Positions 28,691-38,336 of a DNA stretch of 64,000 nt are shown piece after piece. The stretch's first letter is position 1. Every line of letters starts with the position of its first letter. A model generated the notes under the pieces. That model saw only the letters and a list, made by a program, of their open reading frames with translations, made no database searches and was not told the DNA's origin. Both the position numbers and the translations under genes were made by a program. This DNA comes from Chitinophaga agrisoli (GTDB lineage Bacteria > Bacteroidota > Bacteroidia > Chitinophagales > Chitinophagaceae). The stretch spans positions 136,949 through 200,948 of the forward strand of contig NZ_VUOC01000003.1 in the NCBI RefSeq assembly GCF_008386695.1, given 5' to 3'.

Positions 28691-30136
28691 ATGAAAAAAC
28701 TACATCTAATATATACCTCAGGGTTAGCATTGGCATTGATCGTGCTGCTGGGTAGTTGCCAGAAACAGCTGGAGCGCATCAACCAGAACCCGAATGAATC
28801 CAACATCGTACAGCCGGACTACCTGCTGAGCAATGGCATCAAAGCCAATGTAGATACCTACTGGGGCAATGATGCCGCCATGGAAGCCTCTCTGCTCTAC
28901 GTGCAGTATTGGTCCAAGATCCAGTATACAGATCCTGACCGTTACATACCTGCCGCCGCCGGCATCCAAACCATATGGAGTAACTTTTACGCACAAGGGA
29001 TCCAGGACTTCACCACCCTCATACAGTTAGGGGATAGCCTGCCCAATCCCAATTATAAAGCGGTGGGCCTCATCATGCGCTCCTGGCTGTTCCAGGTGGT
29101 AACAGACCTGTATGGCAATGTACCTTACAAACAGGCCGCCAGTATTGAAAAATACCTTACGCCTGTGTATGATAAACAGGAAGATATCTATACCGGCCTG
29201 CTGGCAGAGTTAAAGACTGCCGTATCGCTGATAGATGTTACCGGTAATCCCATACAGGGCGATGTGCTGCTGGATGGCAGCATGTTGGGATGGAAGAAGT
29301 TCGCCAATTCCTTACGCCTGCGCATCGCCATCCGCATCGCAGACCGCCTGCCAGACGCGGCCAAGGCTGTATTTACAGAGATAGGGGCGGATGATAGCCA
29401 GCTGATCTCCAGTAACCTGGAGAACGTACAGCTGATATACGGCGCATCTCCTAACCAGAACCCGGTAGGCCGCAACCGCGAAACCCGGAATGACTACCGT
29501 ATCAGTAAAGCCATCGTAGACAAGCTGAAAGCGCTCAATGATCCGCGCCTCACCATCTACGCCGCATTTCCCAAGGATACCAGCGTGCACCTGATCATTG
29601 GCGTGACCAATGGCTTGTCCACAGATTCTGCCGCACACCTGGGCTTTGACCGCACCTCCGATGCCGGAGCTGTTTTCACCGCTACCGCGGCGCCGGCAGT
29701 GCTGTTCAGCTATGCAGAACTGCTCTTTATAAAAGCGGAGGCAGCACAAAGAGGCTGGCTCACCGGCAGCGCTGCCACCTATTATGGCCAGGCGATAACG
29801 GCTTCGTTGAAGCAGTACGGCGTTACAGACAACGACGTCAATGCCTATCTCCAGCAGCCCGCCCTGGCGTATAATGCCGCTAATTTCAAACAATCCATAG
29901 GTGACCAGAAATGGCTAGCCTTATTTGGCGATGGCCTGGAAGCCTTTGCAGAATGGCGCCGCCTGGATTACCCGCAACTTACGCCCGCCTATGCTGGCGT
30001 GTTGAATGGCGCTATGCCCGTACGGTTAACATACCCCTCCACAGAGCAGGCGGTAAACCGTATTAACTACAGGGACGCAGTGAACGTGCAAGGCCCGGAC
30101 CTGCTGACGACCAAAGTATGGTTTGACAGGTACTAA
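28691..30136 (+). CDS. SusD/RagB-type surface lipoprotein
   Basis: A 481-residue SusD-like_2 protein, lipobox LLGSC (Cys23), then QKQLERINQNPNESN as is typical of the group. Helical repeats with aromatic residues follow, including FIKAEAAQRGWL-type sequence near residue 350 and EAFAEWRRLDYP near residue 420. It should form the lid of the SusC-type barrel encoded just upstream. No glycoside hydrolase is in the same operon. Confidence 0.93.
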   Translation: MKKLHLIYTSGLALALIVLLGSCQKQLERINQNPNESNIVQPDYLLSNGIKANVDTYWGNDAAMEASLLYVQYWSKIQYTDPDRYIPAAAGIQTIWSNFYAQGIQDFTTLIQLGDSLPNPNYKAVGLIMRSWLFQVVTDLYGNVPYKQAASIEKYLTPVYDKQEDIYTGLLAELKTAVSLIDVTGNPIQGDVLLDGSMLGWKKFANSLRLRIAIRIADRLPDAAKAVFTEIGADDSQLISSNLENVQLIYGASPNQNPVGRNRETRNDYRISKAIVDKLKALNDPRLTIYAAFPKDTSVHLIIGVTNGLSTDSAAHLGFDRTSDAGAVFTATAAPAVLFSYAELLFIKAEAAQRGWLTGSAATYYGQAITASLKQYGVTDNDVNAYLQQPALAYNAANFKQSIGDQKWLALFGDGLEAFAEWRRLDYPQLTPAYAGVLNGAMPVRLTYPSTEQAVNRINYRDAVNVQGPDLLTTKVWFDRY

Positions 30137-30160
30137 GCACATATGTACATCAATAAAAAA

Positions 30161-30200
30161 GCACAAAGCTGAAAGCATCGCGACTTTCAGCTTTGTGCTT
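30161..30200. terminator. Bidirectional terminator between SusD and convergent lipoprotein gene
   Basis: A perfect 15-bp stem: GCACAAAGCTGAAAG and CTTTCAGCTTTGTGC around an 8-nt loop. A short T run follows on the plus strand and an A run (AAAAAA) precedes it, so it can work in both directions. Confidence 0.85.
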
Positions 30201-30218
30201 TATAAGCTATCCGTTTGA

Positions 30219-30731
30219 CTACAACCTTTTCTGAAACAACACCGGGTACATCTCCTCCAGCTCTTTCTGATGACTGGGATCGATCCGGTGAAACTCCTGC
30301 TGGAATTTTTCTTTAGATATATAGTCCTTCACAGAATCCTGTACATGCACCACCGCATCCATTAAATTACCACGCGCGCCCATCATGACCGTGCCCTGGT
30401 ATTTAAATCGCAGGAACTTAGGCAGCTTTTGCGTGCCGTTATAACACTGCAGCCAATAATCAGCCAAAGTGCTGTCAAACGCGCCAGGCCGCCGGGCTAC
30501 TGCAACATTATTTACCTGGATGTTCACCATAGAGTCCACGATAACGAACTGGGTGTCCGGCACGGCTGGGGGAGTGCCCAGGTCCGGCACCGCGGTAATA
30601 GGCTTCGCAGTGGTATCTGTATCCGTTGCGGAAGCATCATTGTTTGTTTTGTTGGAGGATGGCTGGCCACAGGCGGCGGCTAATACCACGCCGGCTAATA
30701 AGACCATCCGTCTTAAAGTGATAGTGTTCAT
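30219..30731 (-). CDS. Lipoprotein of unknown function
   Basis: A 170-residue protein with lipobox VLAAAC (Cys21) followed by an Asn/Asp/Thr-rich linker up to about residue 50. The folded part (from DTQFVIVDSMVNIQVNN) has a beta-alpha pattern that faintly resembles the periplasmic domain of ExbD, but the match is too weak to name. The start at 30731 is chosen for the lipoprotein signal; a GTG at 30773 overlaps the SDR stop codon. Probably in one transcript with the SDR gene upstream (38 bp gap). Confidence 0.65.
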   Translation of the reverse strand: MNTITLRRMVLLAGVVLAAACGQPSSNKTNNDASATDTDTTAKPITAVPDLGTPPAVPDTQFVIVDSMVNIQVNNVAVARRPGAFDSTLADYWLQCYNGTQKLPKFLRFKYQGTVMMGARGNLMDAVVHVQDSVKDYISKEKFQQEFHRIDPSHQKELEEMYPVLFQKRL

Positions 30732-30769
30732 AAGCAAAATCTGTTCTGTAGATGAATTCCTCCACCGGA

Positions 30770-31555
30770 TCACGGCGCCGGCGTTCTGCCCCCATCTACT
30801 GCAATATTGGTGCCTGTAATGTAACTGGCGGCGGGAGAGGCCAGGAAGGCGACCAGGTTACCCAGCTCCTGCGGTTGTCCAAAGCGTTTCATAGGAATTT
30901 CCGCCAGCCATTCCCGTTCTACGTCTTCCTCGCTCATACTCTTGGTTTCCGCCTGTGACTTTAGCACGGCGCGCAGGCGGCCCGTGGCCATTGCGCCCGG
31001 CAGTACGTTATTGACCGTAATACCATATGGCGCCAGCTCATTGGCCATTGTTTTGGCCCAGGCTGCCACGGCCCAGCGGGTGGTATTGGATACCCCCAGG
31101 TTCTTTAACGGGGTTTTTACGGAGGTGGAAATGATGTTGATGATCCGGCCATAACCTGCTGCCGTCATACCTGGGATCACAGCCTGCGACAGGATATGAT
31201 TGCATATCAGGTGCTGGTTATAGGCGTCCGTAAACGCATGTACCTTGGCTTCCAGGATAGGTCCCGGCGTTGGTCCGCCGGTGTTGTTCACCAGGATGTG
31301 GATGGTCCGGCTCTCCGTAAGGGAGTTCACCATCTGCTCCACCCAGGAGGGGTCACGGAAATCGGCTATTACATAATGATGTTGCTGCTGTGCGCTGGTA
31401 TCCAGTGAGGCTACCGCCTTCTGTAACTTGGCTTCTGTCTTGGCCATCAGGATACATTCTGCGCCGGATGCTGCCAGCTCTCTGGCTGCAGCTAATCCTA
31501 AACCCTGTGAGCTCCCGCACACAAGGGCTGTTTTTCCTTTTAATGAGATTTCCAT
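30770..31555 (-). CDS. SDR-like Rossmann protein with altered active site
   Basis: A 261-residue member of the short-chain dehydrogenase/reductase fold. The cofactor motif GSSQGLG (14-20) and the NNTGG region are normal, and the chain ends in the usual [11 protein letters not shown]. But at the place of the catalytic YxxxK the protein has SNTTR: the Tyr is replaced by Ser and the Lys by Arg. This matches a recognised SDR subgroup (beta-ketoacyl-reductase-like) that lacks a perfect catalytic tetrad. It may bind nucleotide without classical reductase activity, or use other residues. Confidence 0.85.
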   Translation of the reverse strand: MEISLKGKTALVCGSSQGLGLAAARELAASGAECILMAKTEAKLQKAVASLDTSAQQQHHYVIADFRDPSWVEQMVNSLTESRTIHILVNNTGGPTPGPILEAKVHAFTDAYNQHLICNHILSQAVIPGMTAAGYGRIINIISTSVKTPLKNLGVSNTTRWAVAAWAKTMANELAPYGITVNNVLPGAMATGRLRAVLKSQAETKSMSEEDVEREWLAEIPMKRFGQPQELGNLVAFLASPAASYITGTNIAVDGGRTPAP

Positions 31556-31675
31556 GGATCCGCAATTTAGTGAATAATCAGAGATCGAAAGTCCTCCTAA
31601 CTATTGAATATCAGTGTTTTCAAATTGATATTCGTTAATTAGTTGTTAGCGCTGCTGATTATTGGGTAACAATAT

Positions 31676-32803
31676 TTATACACGCACATAGATGCGCTTG
31701 CTGTCCAGTATTTTACCTACGCTCCAGCACAATAACATATACGCCAAAGCAAACAGCAGGGAGCCTACTTTACCGGGCGCAATGGGCTGGAACACGTGGT
31801 TATTGATCCAGGCATACAGGGAGCCGTTGCTGCCAGCCTGTATAAAGTACAGGAAGATGACCAGCACTTCTGACAACAGGTACAGGAACAGCGGGTTTTT
31901 GCCAAACACAGTGAAAAAGCCGGTCCAGCCCGTTTGTTGTTTGAAATCTATTATGAAAATGAGTAAAGACAATAATAACAGGTCTATACCGACAGTATAC
32001 AGCACATAAGAGCTGGTCCAGATCTTTTTGTTGATAGGCAGGGCCAGGTTCCACAACTGGGCCACTATGATCAGCGCCACGCCGGCTAAGATCAGCTTTT
32101 TTAAACCATCCATGGTCTTACCCTGCTGCTGCACAAACAGGCCGGTGTAATAACCGGCTACCACATTCACAATAGCGGGCAGCGTACTCAGAAAACCCTC
32201 GGGGTCAAACGGGAAGCCTTCGCCTTTATACAGGTGGCGGTCGCCCATGATCCAGCGGTCAAAACGAAGCACGGCGTTGCCATGCAGGCTGTAAGGATCG
32301 CCGGGTTGACCAAACTGCCAAAGGATAAACCAATAGCCTAAGAGCAGGATAATGGACAGTGCCCATACGCCCTTTTTAGGCAGAAAATAGATCATCAGGG
32401 AGGCCAGTCCATAACAAAGCGCAATACGTTGTAATACGCCCAGGATACGGGTATCACCGGCAGGAATAAACTCCCAGCCACCATCTGCGCTATGCCGCAC
32501 AAAGGGCAGCCAGTACATCAGAAAACCCAATAGGAAAATGAGAAAGGTCCGGCGGAGTATTTTGCTCAATACCGCAGCCGTACCCAGCGCTTCATACTTA
32601 CGCATGCTAAAGCTCATGGCATTACCTACCGCAAACAGGAAGGAGGGGAACACCAGGTCAGTAGGCGTACAGCCATGCCAGTGGGCATGCCGTAACGGCG
32701 CAAAGATATCTTCCGTGCCCGGTGTATTTACAATGATCATAAAGCAAACAGTCATGCCCCGGAATACATCCAGTGGTAGGAAACGTTGTGGTGCTGACGA
32801 CAT
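31676..32803 (-). CDS. HGSNAT/DUF5009-type membrane acyltransferase
   Basis: A 375-residue inner-membrane protein with about ten helices. The start RFLPLDVFRGMTVCFMIIVN and the next His-containing segment HAHWHGCTPTDLVFPSFLF are characteristic of the heparan-alpha-glucosaminide N-acetyltransferase-like family, where the conserved His accepts acetyl from acetyl-CoA for transfer across the membrane. It may acetylate amino sugars or cell-wall glycans. Divergent from the LacI regulator (66-bp gap) and so possibly under its control. Confidence 0.82.
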   Translation of the reverse strand: MSSAPQRFLPLDVFRGMTVCFMIIVNTPGTEDIFAPLRHAHWHGCTPTDLVFPSFLFAVGNAMSFSMRKYEALGTAAVLSKILRRTFLIFLLGFLMYWLPFVRHSADGGWEFIPAGDTRILGVLQRIALCYGLASLMIYFLPKKGVWALSIILLLGYWFILWQFGQPGDPYSLHGNAVLRFDRWIMGDRHLYKGEGFPFDPEGFLSTLPAIVNVVAGYYTGLFVQQQGKTMDGLKKLILAGVALIIVAQLWNLALPINKKIWTSSYVLYTVGIDLLLLSLLIFIIDFKQQTGWTGFFTVFGKNPLFLYLLSEVLVIFLYFIQAGSNGSLYAWINNHVFQPIAPGKVGSLLFALAYMLLCWSVGKILDSKRIYVRV

Positions 32804-32810
32804 AGGAGAT

Positions 32811-32822
32811 GGAATTAATTCC
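32811..32822. promoter_or_regulatory. Perfect 12-bp palindrome in divergent promoter region
   Basis: GGAATTAATTCC lies between the acyltransferase and LacI genes, 8 bp from the acyltransferase start. Its sequence differs from the galK operators, so a link with LacI is not shown. Confidence 0.35.
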
Positions 32823-32869
32823 GAATATTACGCAAAAAAATTACTAACCGCCACTTTTTCCTACTTTAG

Positions 32870-33913
32870 TTGAAAAAAGGGGTGAGTCATAAAGTAACCA
32901 TAGCTGATATTGCCAGGGAGTTAAACCTTACAGGGGCTACCGTATCCAGGGCGCTGAACAACCGTAAAGGTACCAGCGAGGATACGCGTAAGCTCGTGCA
33001 GGCGGCCGCGGAGCGAATGAATTATCACCGTGACCGTATCGCTTATTCACTACGCGCCGGCCGTACCAATATCATAGGCGTGATCATCCCCAGCGCAGAG
33101 ATCAACTTCTTTGGCTCTGTGATACACGGCATCGAGAACATGGCCAATAACCATGGCTATAATGTGCTCATCTATCAATCCAATGAGCTGCCGGAGTTTG
33201 AACAAAAAGGCATTTCCACTTTCCTGGGTTCCAGGGTAGATGGCATACTGGCCTCCGTAGCCAAGGAAACCACCAATTTCCGGCACTACCTGGAGATAAA
33301 GGAGCGCGGTCTGCCCCTCGTTTTCTTTGACCGCGCTAACGACAGCCTCAATATACCCTCCGTGGTGGTAGATGACTATAAAGGCGCTTATTACGCCACG
33401 GAGCACCTGATACACCAGGGCTACCAGCGGATAGCCCACATTGCCGGACAACAGCACCTCAAAATATTCCGCGACCGCCTGGAAGGGTACAAGGCCGCGC
33501 TCAGCGCCAACAATATGTCCATAGAGGATGACCTTATCTATAATGGAAATGTATCTATTGAGGCCGGCCGCCAGGCCATCCGCCATTTCCTGGAATTATC
33601 CAACCCGCCTGATGCGGTATTTGCCGTAGAGGATTTCTCCGCCCTGGGGGCCATTAAGGAGCTGAAGGACCGGCAGATCATCATTCCCGCCGACTTTGGC
33701 GTGGTGGGTTTTGCTAATGAAGCCTTTGGCGAGCATATTACCCCCAGCCTCAGCAGTATTGACCAGCAAACGGTACAGATGGGAAAAGAAGCTTTTAAGC
33801 TCCTGCTGGAGCTGATAGAGGAGGGAAAAGGAGCTGTGAAATATAATACCAAGTCTAAGATCATCCTGGAACCGGTACCGGTATTCCGGCAATCCAGCCA
33901 GCGCAGGGGGTAG
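32870..33913 (+). CDS. LacI-family transcriptional regulator
   Basis: A 347-residue repressor/activator. The N-terminal LacI helix-turn-helix is VTIADIARELNLTGATVSRA (residues 8-27), followed by the hinge and a periplasmic-binding-protein-like sugar domain from IIGVIIPSAE onward. It likely binds the two GTAATCGATTAC palindromes before galK, 300 bp downstream. The start appears to be TTG at 32870; no ATG fits, and a GTG at 32882 is the other option. TACTTTAG just before it resembles a -7 box. Confidence 0.92.
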   Translation: MKKGVSHKVTIADIARELNLTGATVSRALNNRKGTSEDTRKLVQAAAERMNYHRDRIAYSLRAGRTNIIGVIIPSAEINFFGSVIHGIENMANNHGYNVLIYQSNELPEFEQKGISTFLGSRVDGILASVAKETTNFRHYLEIKERGLPLVFFDRANDSLNIPSVVVDDYKGAYYATEHLIHQGYQRIAHIAGQQHLKIFRDRLEGYKAALSANNMSIEDDLIYNGNVSIEAGRQAIRHFLELSNPPDAVFAVEDFSALGAIKELKDRQIIIPADFGVVGFANEAFGEHITPSLSSIDQQTVQMGKEAFKLLLELIEEGKGAVKYNTKSKIILEPVPVFRQSSQRRG

Positions 33914-34123
33914 GGGCTGCTGTCAGACCGCCCTCACGTCATCTACCATACCGGTTTCCGGCGCTTCCTTCCAACATGCTCGCCACCGCCTTCTTCCACT
34001 GTGGCCCATCTACAGCCCGGCATCGCCTCCGGCCAGCCGCCATGCGCCGCTGCTGCTCCCGCTTCCCCCCGCGCCCTTCTTCCGCTGCCGCCGCCTCCGC
34101 CCAAAAATTCCCTTTGCAATACC

Positions 34124-34141
34124 AAAGTAATCGATTACTTT
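34124..34141. promoter_or_regulatory. LacI-type operator 1 before galK
   Basis: AAAGTAATCGATTACTTT is a perfect 18-bp palindrome with the central CG typical of LacI-family operators. It lies 75 bp before the galK start and just downstream of the LacI gene. Confidence 0.75.
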
Positions 34142-34183
34142 TATTCCCATTCCGTTTACTTTAAAACTATTGGTACTATTAAC

Positions 34184-34195
34184 GTAATCGATTAC
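34184..34195. promoter_or_regulatory. LacI-type operator 2 before galK
   Basis: The same 12-bp core GTAATCGATTAC occurs again, 57 bp downstream of operator 1 (centre to centre) and 20 bp before the galK start, where bound repressor would block transcription. Confidence 0.75.
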
Positions 34196-34215
34196 CGTAA
34201 ACTAATCAGTTCCAC

Positions 34216-35406
34216 ATGCAATCACCAGACATACAGCCTGCCATCCACGAGTCTTCCAGCCCGGCAGCGGCCCTCCAGGCATTTTGTGAAGCGAATTTTG
34301 ACGCCGCTCCCCTGATCGTACGCGCCGCCGGCCGTATTAACCTCATTGGCGAGCACACGGACTATAATAACGGTTTTGTACTCCCTGCAGCCATCGATAA
34401 AGCCATTTACCTCGGCATTATCAAACGTAACGACCGTCAGCTACGTTTCCATGCGCTGGATATGGACGATCATTACAGCGGTAGCCTGGATGACCTGCAG
34501 CCGTCCCCCCGCCACTGGCCAGACTACCTGCTGGGCGTAGTACAACAGCTGCAGCAGCGCGGCTACCCCATAGCCGGCTTCGAATGTGCTTTTGGCGGCA
34601 ACATTCCTCAGGGCGCCGGCCTTTCATCATCCGCGGCACTGGAATGCGCCGTGGTGTTTGCCCTTAACGAGCTGTTCGATCTGAAGATCTCTGACCTGGA
34701 TAAGGCCCTCCTGGCACAGGCGGCAGAGAATAACTTTGTAGGCGTACGCTGTGGCATCATGGATCAGTTTGCGAGTATCTTTGGCAAACGCCAGCACCTT
34801 ATTAAGCTGGACTGCGGCTTAATGCAGTATGAATATATCCCCTTCCGCTTTGATGATGTACGCCTGGTGCTGCTGGACACCCAGGTAAAACATTCACTGG
34901 CTTCTTCTGAATATAATACCCGCCGTGCAGAGTGTGAGCAGGGTGTTGCGTTGGTGAAGGCCCATCACCCGGAAGTAAACAGTTTAAGGGATGTAAGTCT
35001 GGCCATGCTGGATGAATATGTAAAACCGGGCCATGCCCTTACTTATAACCGCTGCCGTTATGTAGTGGAAGAGATCCAGCGGCTGCACGATGCCTGTAAC
35101 GATCTGCTGAAAAACGACCTGGCCGCATTTGGCCGCCGTATGTTCGCCACGCATGAGGGCCTGGATAAATTATATAATGTTAGTTGTGAAGAGCTGAACT
35201 GGCTGGTAGAAATGGCAGCATCACAGGAGGGCTTACTGGGCGCCCGTATGATGGGCGGCGGTTTTGGCGGTTGTACCATCAACATCGTAAATAAAGATGC
35301 GGTGCCGGAATTTATTGCACGGGCCAGCTACGGATATCAGCAACAATTCAATGTGCCATTAAACGCATATGTTACCAATATTGAAGATGGATGTAGAACG
35401 ATATAA
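34216..35406 (+). CDS. galK: Galactokinase
   Basis: A 396-residue GHMP kinase that phosphorylates D-galactose at C1 in the Leland pathway. The galactokinase signature is present at about residues 38-50 (GRINLIGEHTDYNNG), the ATP-binding loop is GAGLSSSAALECA near 135, and the C-terminal GHMP motif is GARMMGGGFGGCTINIV. The other Leloir genes (galT, galE) are not here. Two LacI-type operators sit in its promoter and the LacI gene lies upstream, so induction by galactose or a related sugar is likely. Its stop is 1 bp from that of the convergent receptor gene. Confidence 0.96.
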   Translation: MQSPDIQPAIHESSSPAAALQAFCEANFDAAPLIVRAAGRINLIGEHTDYNNGFVLPAAIDKAIYLGIIKRNDRQLRFHALDMDDHYSGSLDDLQPSPRHWPDYLLGVVQQLQQRGYPIAGFECAFGGNIPQGAGLSSSAALECAVVFALNELFDLKISDLDKALLAQAAENNFVGVRCGIMDQFASIFGKRQHLIKLDCGLMQYEYIPFRFDDVRLVLLDTQVKHSLASSEYNTRRAECEQGVALVKAHHPEVNSLRDVSLAMLDEYVKPGHALTYNRCRYVVEEIQRLHDACNDLLKNDLAAFGRRMFATHEGLDKLYNVSCEELNWLVEMAASQEGLLGARMMGGGFGGCTINIVNKDAVPEFIARASYGYQQQFNVPLNAYVTNIEDGCRTI

Positions 35407-35407
35407 C

Positions 35408-37468
35408 TCAAAACAACACATCCACGCCGCCAAAATAACTCCGCTCCGGCGCCGGATTGTAGTAACGTGCGCCTACCGCATTCAGATCATTCCCTAGGCT
35501 GTAGGATTGATTCAGCATATTATCAGATCCCGCAAACACAGCCACTTTGCATTTGCCATGCATCGGCAGCTGCCATCCCACTTTACATTGCACCAGGTGA
35601 TAGGAACGGGCAAAAGCGGTATTAGCGTCGTCCAGTGGAAGACGGTCCGTATAGTTATGCTGTCCAAACAGGTATACATTCGCTGGTAGCTGTATCAACA
35701 GGCTGTTCACGATCACCTGTTTGGGAACCCCGGTCAGCTGGTTGCCGGAAAAATCCTGGCCTGCGCTATTGTAATCGCTGAACCGGAAATGACTATAGGT
35801 ATAGCTGCTTTGCCATTGTAATCCCCGCAGCAGGCCTTGATGCCGCGGCGTCACTATCCACAGCATACCCTGCGCCTCTACGCCCGTTTGACGAGTACCC
35901 CCAGCATTGGTGAAAAATTCCGTGCCATCGTCATGCAATTTTCTTACGATCGCGTGCTGCAGACGGTAATAATATACAGAGGCGTCTATCCAGAAACGAT
36001 TGTGGCGCCCGCTCATCCGCAGGCCTGCTTCATGGTTCCAGCCGTTCTCTGCCTGCAGGGTGTTGTTAATGATGTTATCAGAAGCCCTTACTTCTGCAAT
36101 AGCGGGGGTAGAGTAGCCGCGGCTAACTGTTACACGGGCGGCCAGTTCCGGCGTGATGAGGTAGGAGAGGGACAAACGCGGCATCAGCTGCGCGCTGAAG
36201 TTGCGGGTGCTGTCACCTTTAGTGGCGACCTCATTAAAATTATAACGGAAGTAGTTCAGACTAACAGCGGCCTCCCATATCCAGCGCTCATGCAGTCGCA
36301 GGCTTACGCTGGTAAAATAAAAATGTTGCTGTGCCCTCAGCTTATCGGCTGCCTGTACGGTATCCCGTTTACCTGCCCGGTTGCCATAGTTGACAATATC
36401 AGAGCTGGTGACCTGCCATTCCAGTCCAGTATTCCAGGTAAGATGCAGATCGCTCTGGCCAATACGCTGGTCATGTAAAGAGATATAGGTACGCACGCCG
36501 GCGGTGTTCTCATCCCTTGCTTCATAATTGGTGATGAAAGGGTTCTCAAAATGCGTAGTAGCGCCAAACACAGTGATCACATGTTTCCAGGCAGAGCTGA
36601 TATTGGCTTCATGCACCAGTCCTCCCTGGAAGGTACGGTTATAGATGGCTGCCTGCTGTGTTTCCGCGCCTGGTAAAGTGGCAGTCGCCGGTCTTGCGGC
36701 CCGCGGGTTAGCCAGGGATTGGGCCAGGGTAAGACCACCGGGCGTGCGGTAACGGAGATCACTGTAAAAAGCCAGCAGTTTTAACTGGTTATGGGCATTA
36801 TACTGCCACTGCTGCGCAGTTTGTACATAATATCTTTTCAGTGCGCTGTTAGCGCGGTATCCGTCAGACTGTTGGTAGGCCTGGTAAAGGCTTAACTGGT
36901 AAGGTCCCCATTGCTGCTGATAGCCGGCCTTTTCATGGAACAGGCCATAGGAGCCGCCCTGCACACCGGCCCTCAGATGGGTAGTATCCGCTGCTGTGCC
37001 TAAGGGATGTAATAATATGACACCGCCGGAGTTAGCCCCAAACAGGCTGCCATCAGGTCCCTTCAGGATCTCTGCGCTTTGTATGGCGCCAGGATCGGCC
37101 AGGTTCAGGTAAGTGTTGCCGCCGGCGTCTGTGAGCGGCATTTCATCCATATAGATCTTTACATTACGGATGCCAAAAGGAGAGCGCAGCAGGCTGCCGC
37201 GTACAGAAAGGCGGTAGCTGCCAGGGGAACGTTCTTCCATCCGTACGCCTGGTACCGTATTCATGGCAGGCACAAGGGTAGCGCCAGGCTGTAGTTGAAA
37301 TTGTTTGTTGCTGATCACACTGGTAGAAGTAGGCACCTGCAGCAGGTTCTGTTTATGCAAATAGGCTTCTACCACGATTTCGTGGAGCTGATGTGTTGTG
37401 TCAATGGTCTGTGCGGTAAGGCCGGTTACGGGTAACAATGCCGTAAGCAATAGTATACTTAGTTTCAT
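35408..37468 (-). CDS. TonB-dependent outer-membrane receptor (siderophore/metal type)
   Basis: A 686-residue receptor with a signal peptide (1-19, ending LTAQ). It has the plug (residues about 45-160) with TonB-box-like LHEIVVEAYL, PGVRMEERSPGSYRLSVRGS and IQSAEILKGPDGSLFGANSG, then a beta-barrel ending in a terminal Phe. It lacks a SusD partner and a carboxypeptidase-like domain, so it is more like iron or cofactor receptors than SusC. The ligand is unknown. Upstream are several small hairpins but no recognisable riboswitch. Confidence 0.9.
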   Translation of the reverse strand: MKLSILLLTALLPVTGLTAQTIDTTHQLHEIVVEAYLHKQNLLQVPTSTSVISNKQFQLQPGATLVPAMNTVPGVRMEERSPGSYRLSVRGSLLRSPFGIRNVKIYMDEMPLTDAGGNTYLNLADPGAIQSAEILKGPDGSLFGANSGGVILLHPLGTAADTTHLRAGVQGGSYGLFHEKAGYQQQWGPYQLSLYQAYQQSDGYRANSALKRYYVQTAQQWQYNAHNQLKLLAFYSDLRYRTPGGLTLAQSLANPRAARPATATLPGAETQQAAIYNRTFQGGLVHEANISSAWKHVITVFGATTHFENPFITNYEARDENTAGVRTYISLHDQRIGQSDLHLTWNTGLEWQVTSSDIVNYGNRAGKRDTVQAADKLRAQQHFYFTSVSLRLHERWIWEAAVSLNYFRYNFNEVATKGDSTRNFSAQLMPRLSLSYLITPELAARVTVSRGYSTPAIAEVRASDNIINNTLQAENGWNHEAGLRMSGRHNRFWIDASVYYYRLQHAIVRKLHDDGTEFFTNAGGTRQTGVEAQGMLWIVTPRHQGLLRGLQWQSSYTYSHFRFSDYNSAGQDFSGNQLTGVPKQVIVNSLLIQLPANVYLFGQHNYTDRLPLDDANTAFARSYHLVQCKVGWQLPMHGKCKVAVFAGSDNMLNQSYSLGNDLNAVGARYYNPAPERSYFGGVDVLF

Positions 37469-38336
37469 AATGGATAGATAATTAACTACAACAGATCAAA
37501 TAAGACCAGCGGTAATTTGTTATTACCTGGCTAATGTAGAAAATATTTTGCAGCTTATGTAAGCAGCGGCTGGTGCAGCCATACACGGCCCTTTACCATC
37601 TCCGCTATCAACATTTTAAAAAATTCTATTTCACTTCTTTGGAAATATAATTTAGCTACGTATATTTGTCTACCAATTCAGTAGAGTATTGGAATAACAA
37701 AATTACCACCACCCTGGAGTACTTGTCCGGCTTAGTGCTCCGGCAGTGTTGTCCCACCAGCAAAACACTGTCCGCCGGTAAATGACTAACAATAAATTAT
37801 TGTTTTATGCAACGGTATCTGCATGTAATGGGTGAGGTGGTAACCAATCATTGTTCTTCTTATAAAGATAGTGCCAGCAATGGCCGTTGTTGTAGCTAAG
37901 CGTTGTTTGCTGTAAATATATGCCCGGTAAGGCTTGCGGGAATGGCATGTTGCAAATTTATTGGTGGTAAATTTTGTGTAATGTGCCTCCCGCGCCCCGT
38001 GGCATTATCTTTCCCTGCATGATCTTAAATATTTAACATTACAAATACTTCCTTTAGCAAGATAGGTGAGCCCGATCCGGATCTCAATCCGGGATGGTAT
38101 TTTAGACCTTAGATGCAATTGTTGTTGCTTTTCCATAAAAAAATATCCGTTTTATAAATATCAGTTTATATAGGACCGTAACCAATCTTTATTGTTACCC
38201 GTAGTAATTATTGTATGCCCGCAAAACCCCGATACAAGGCTGCTTTCATAGAGAAGTGGCCTTGTTGTTTGTAATTTTCTTTCATCATCGTATGGAAAGT
38301 TTTTTATGCAGCATCTAATTATAAAACGCTTATACC
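37469..38336. other. 868-bp intergenic region between divergent receptor and tonB genes
   Basis: No credible gene. It contains GGTAAT-TTGTT-ATTACC at 37511-37527 in the receptor's 5' region, and two adjacent hairpins: GGAGTAC/GTGCTCC at about 37716-37741 (one G-T pair) and CAGTGTT/AACACTG at 37744-37770. I checked for cobalamin (GCCACTG box) and TPP-type motifs on both strands and saw neither. The rest is ordinary mixed sequence. Confidence 0.4.

Larger units (their letters stand above)
33914..34215. promoter_or_regulatory. galK upstream region: C-rich tract, then operators
   Basis: The first 190 bp are unusually C/G-rich with many CCGCC and CTTCC words and no credible gene. The last 95 bp are AT-rich and hold two LacI-type palindromes with the galK promoter presumably between or over them. 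Confidence 0.5.

Noticed and set aside
30732-30773. GTG start for the lipoprotein gene, overlapping the SDR stop
   Set aside because: It would add 14 polar residues before the lipoprotein signal; the ATG at 30731 gives a normal signal.
33943-34125. Gly/Ala/Arg-rich minus-strand frame before galK
   Set aside because: Low-complexity product of the C-rich tract, no start signal or family.
37469-38336. Cobalamin or TPP riboswitch before the outer-membrane receptor gene
   Set aside because: The conserved boxes of these riboswitches were not found on either strand.
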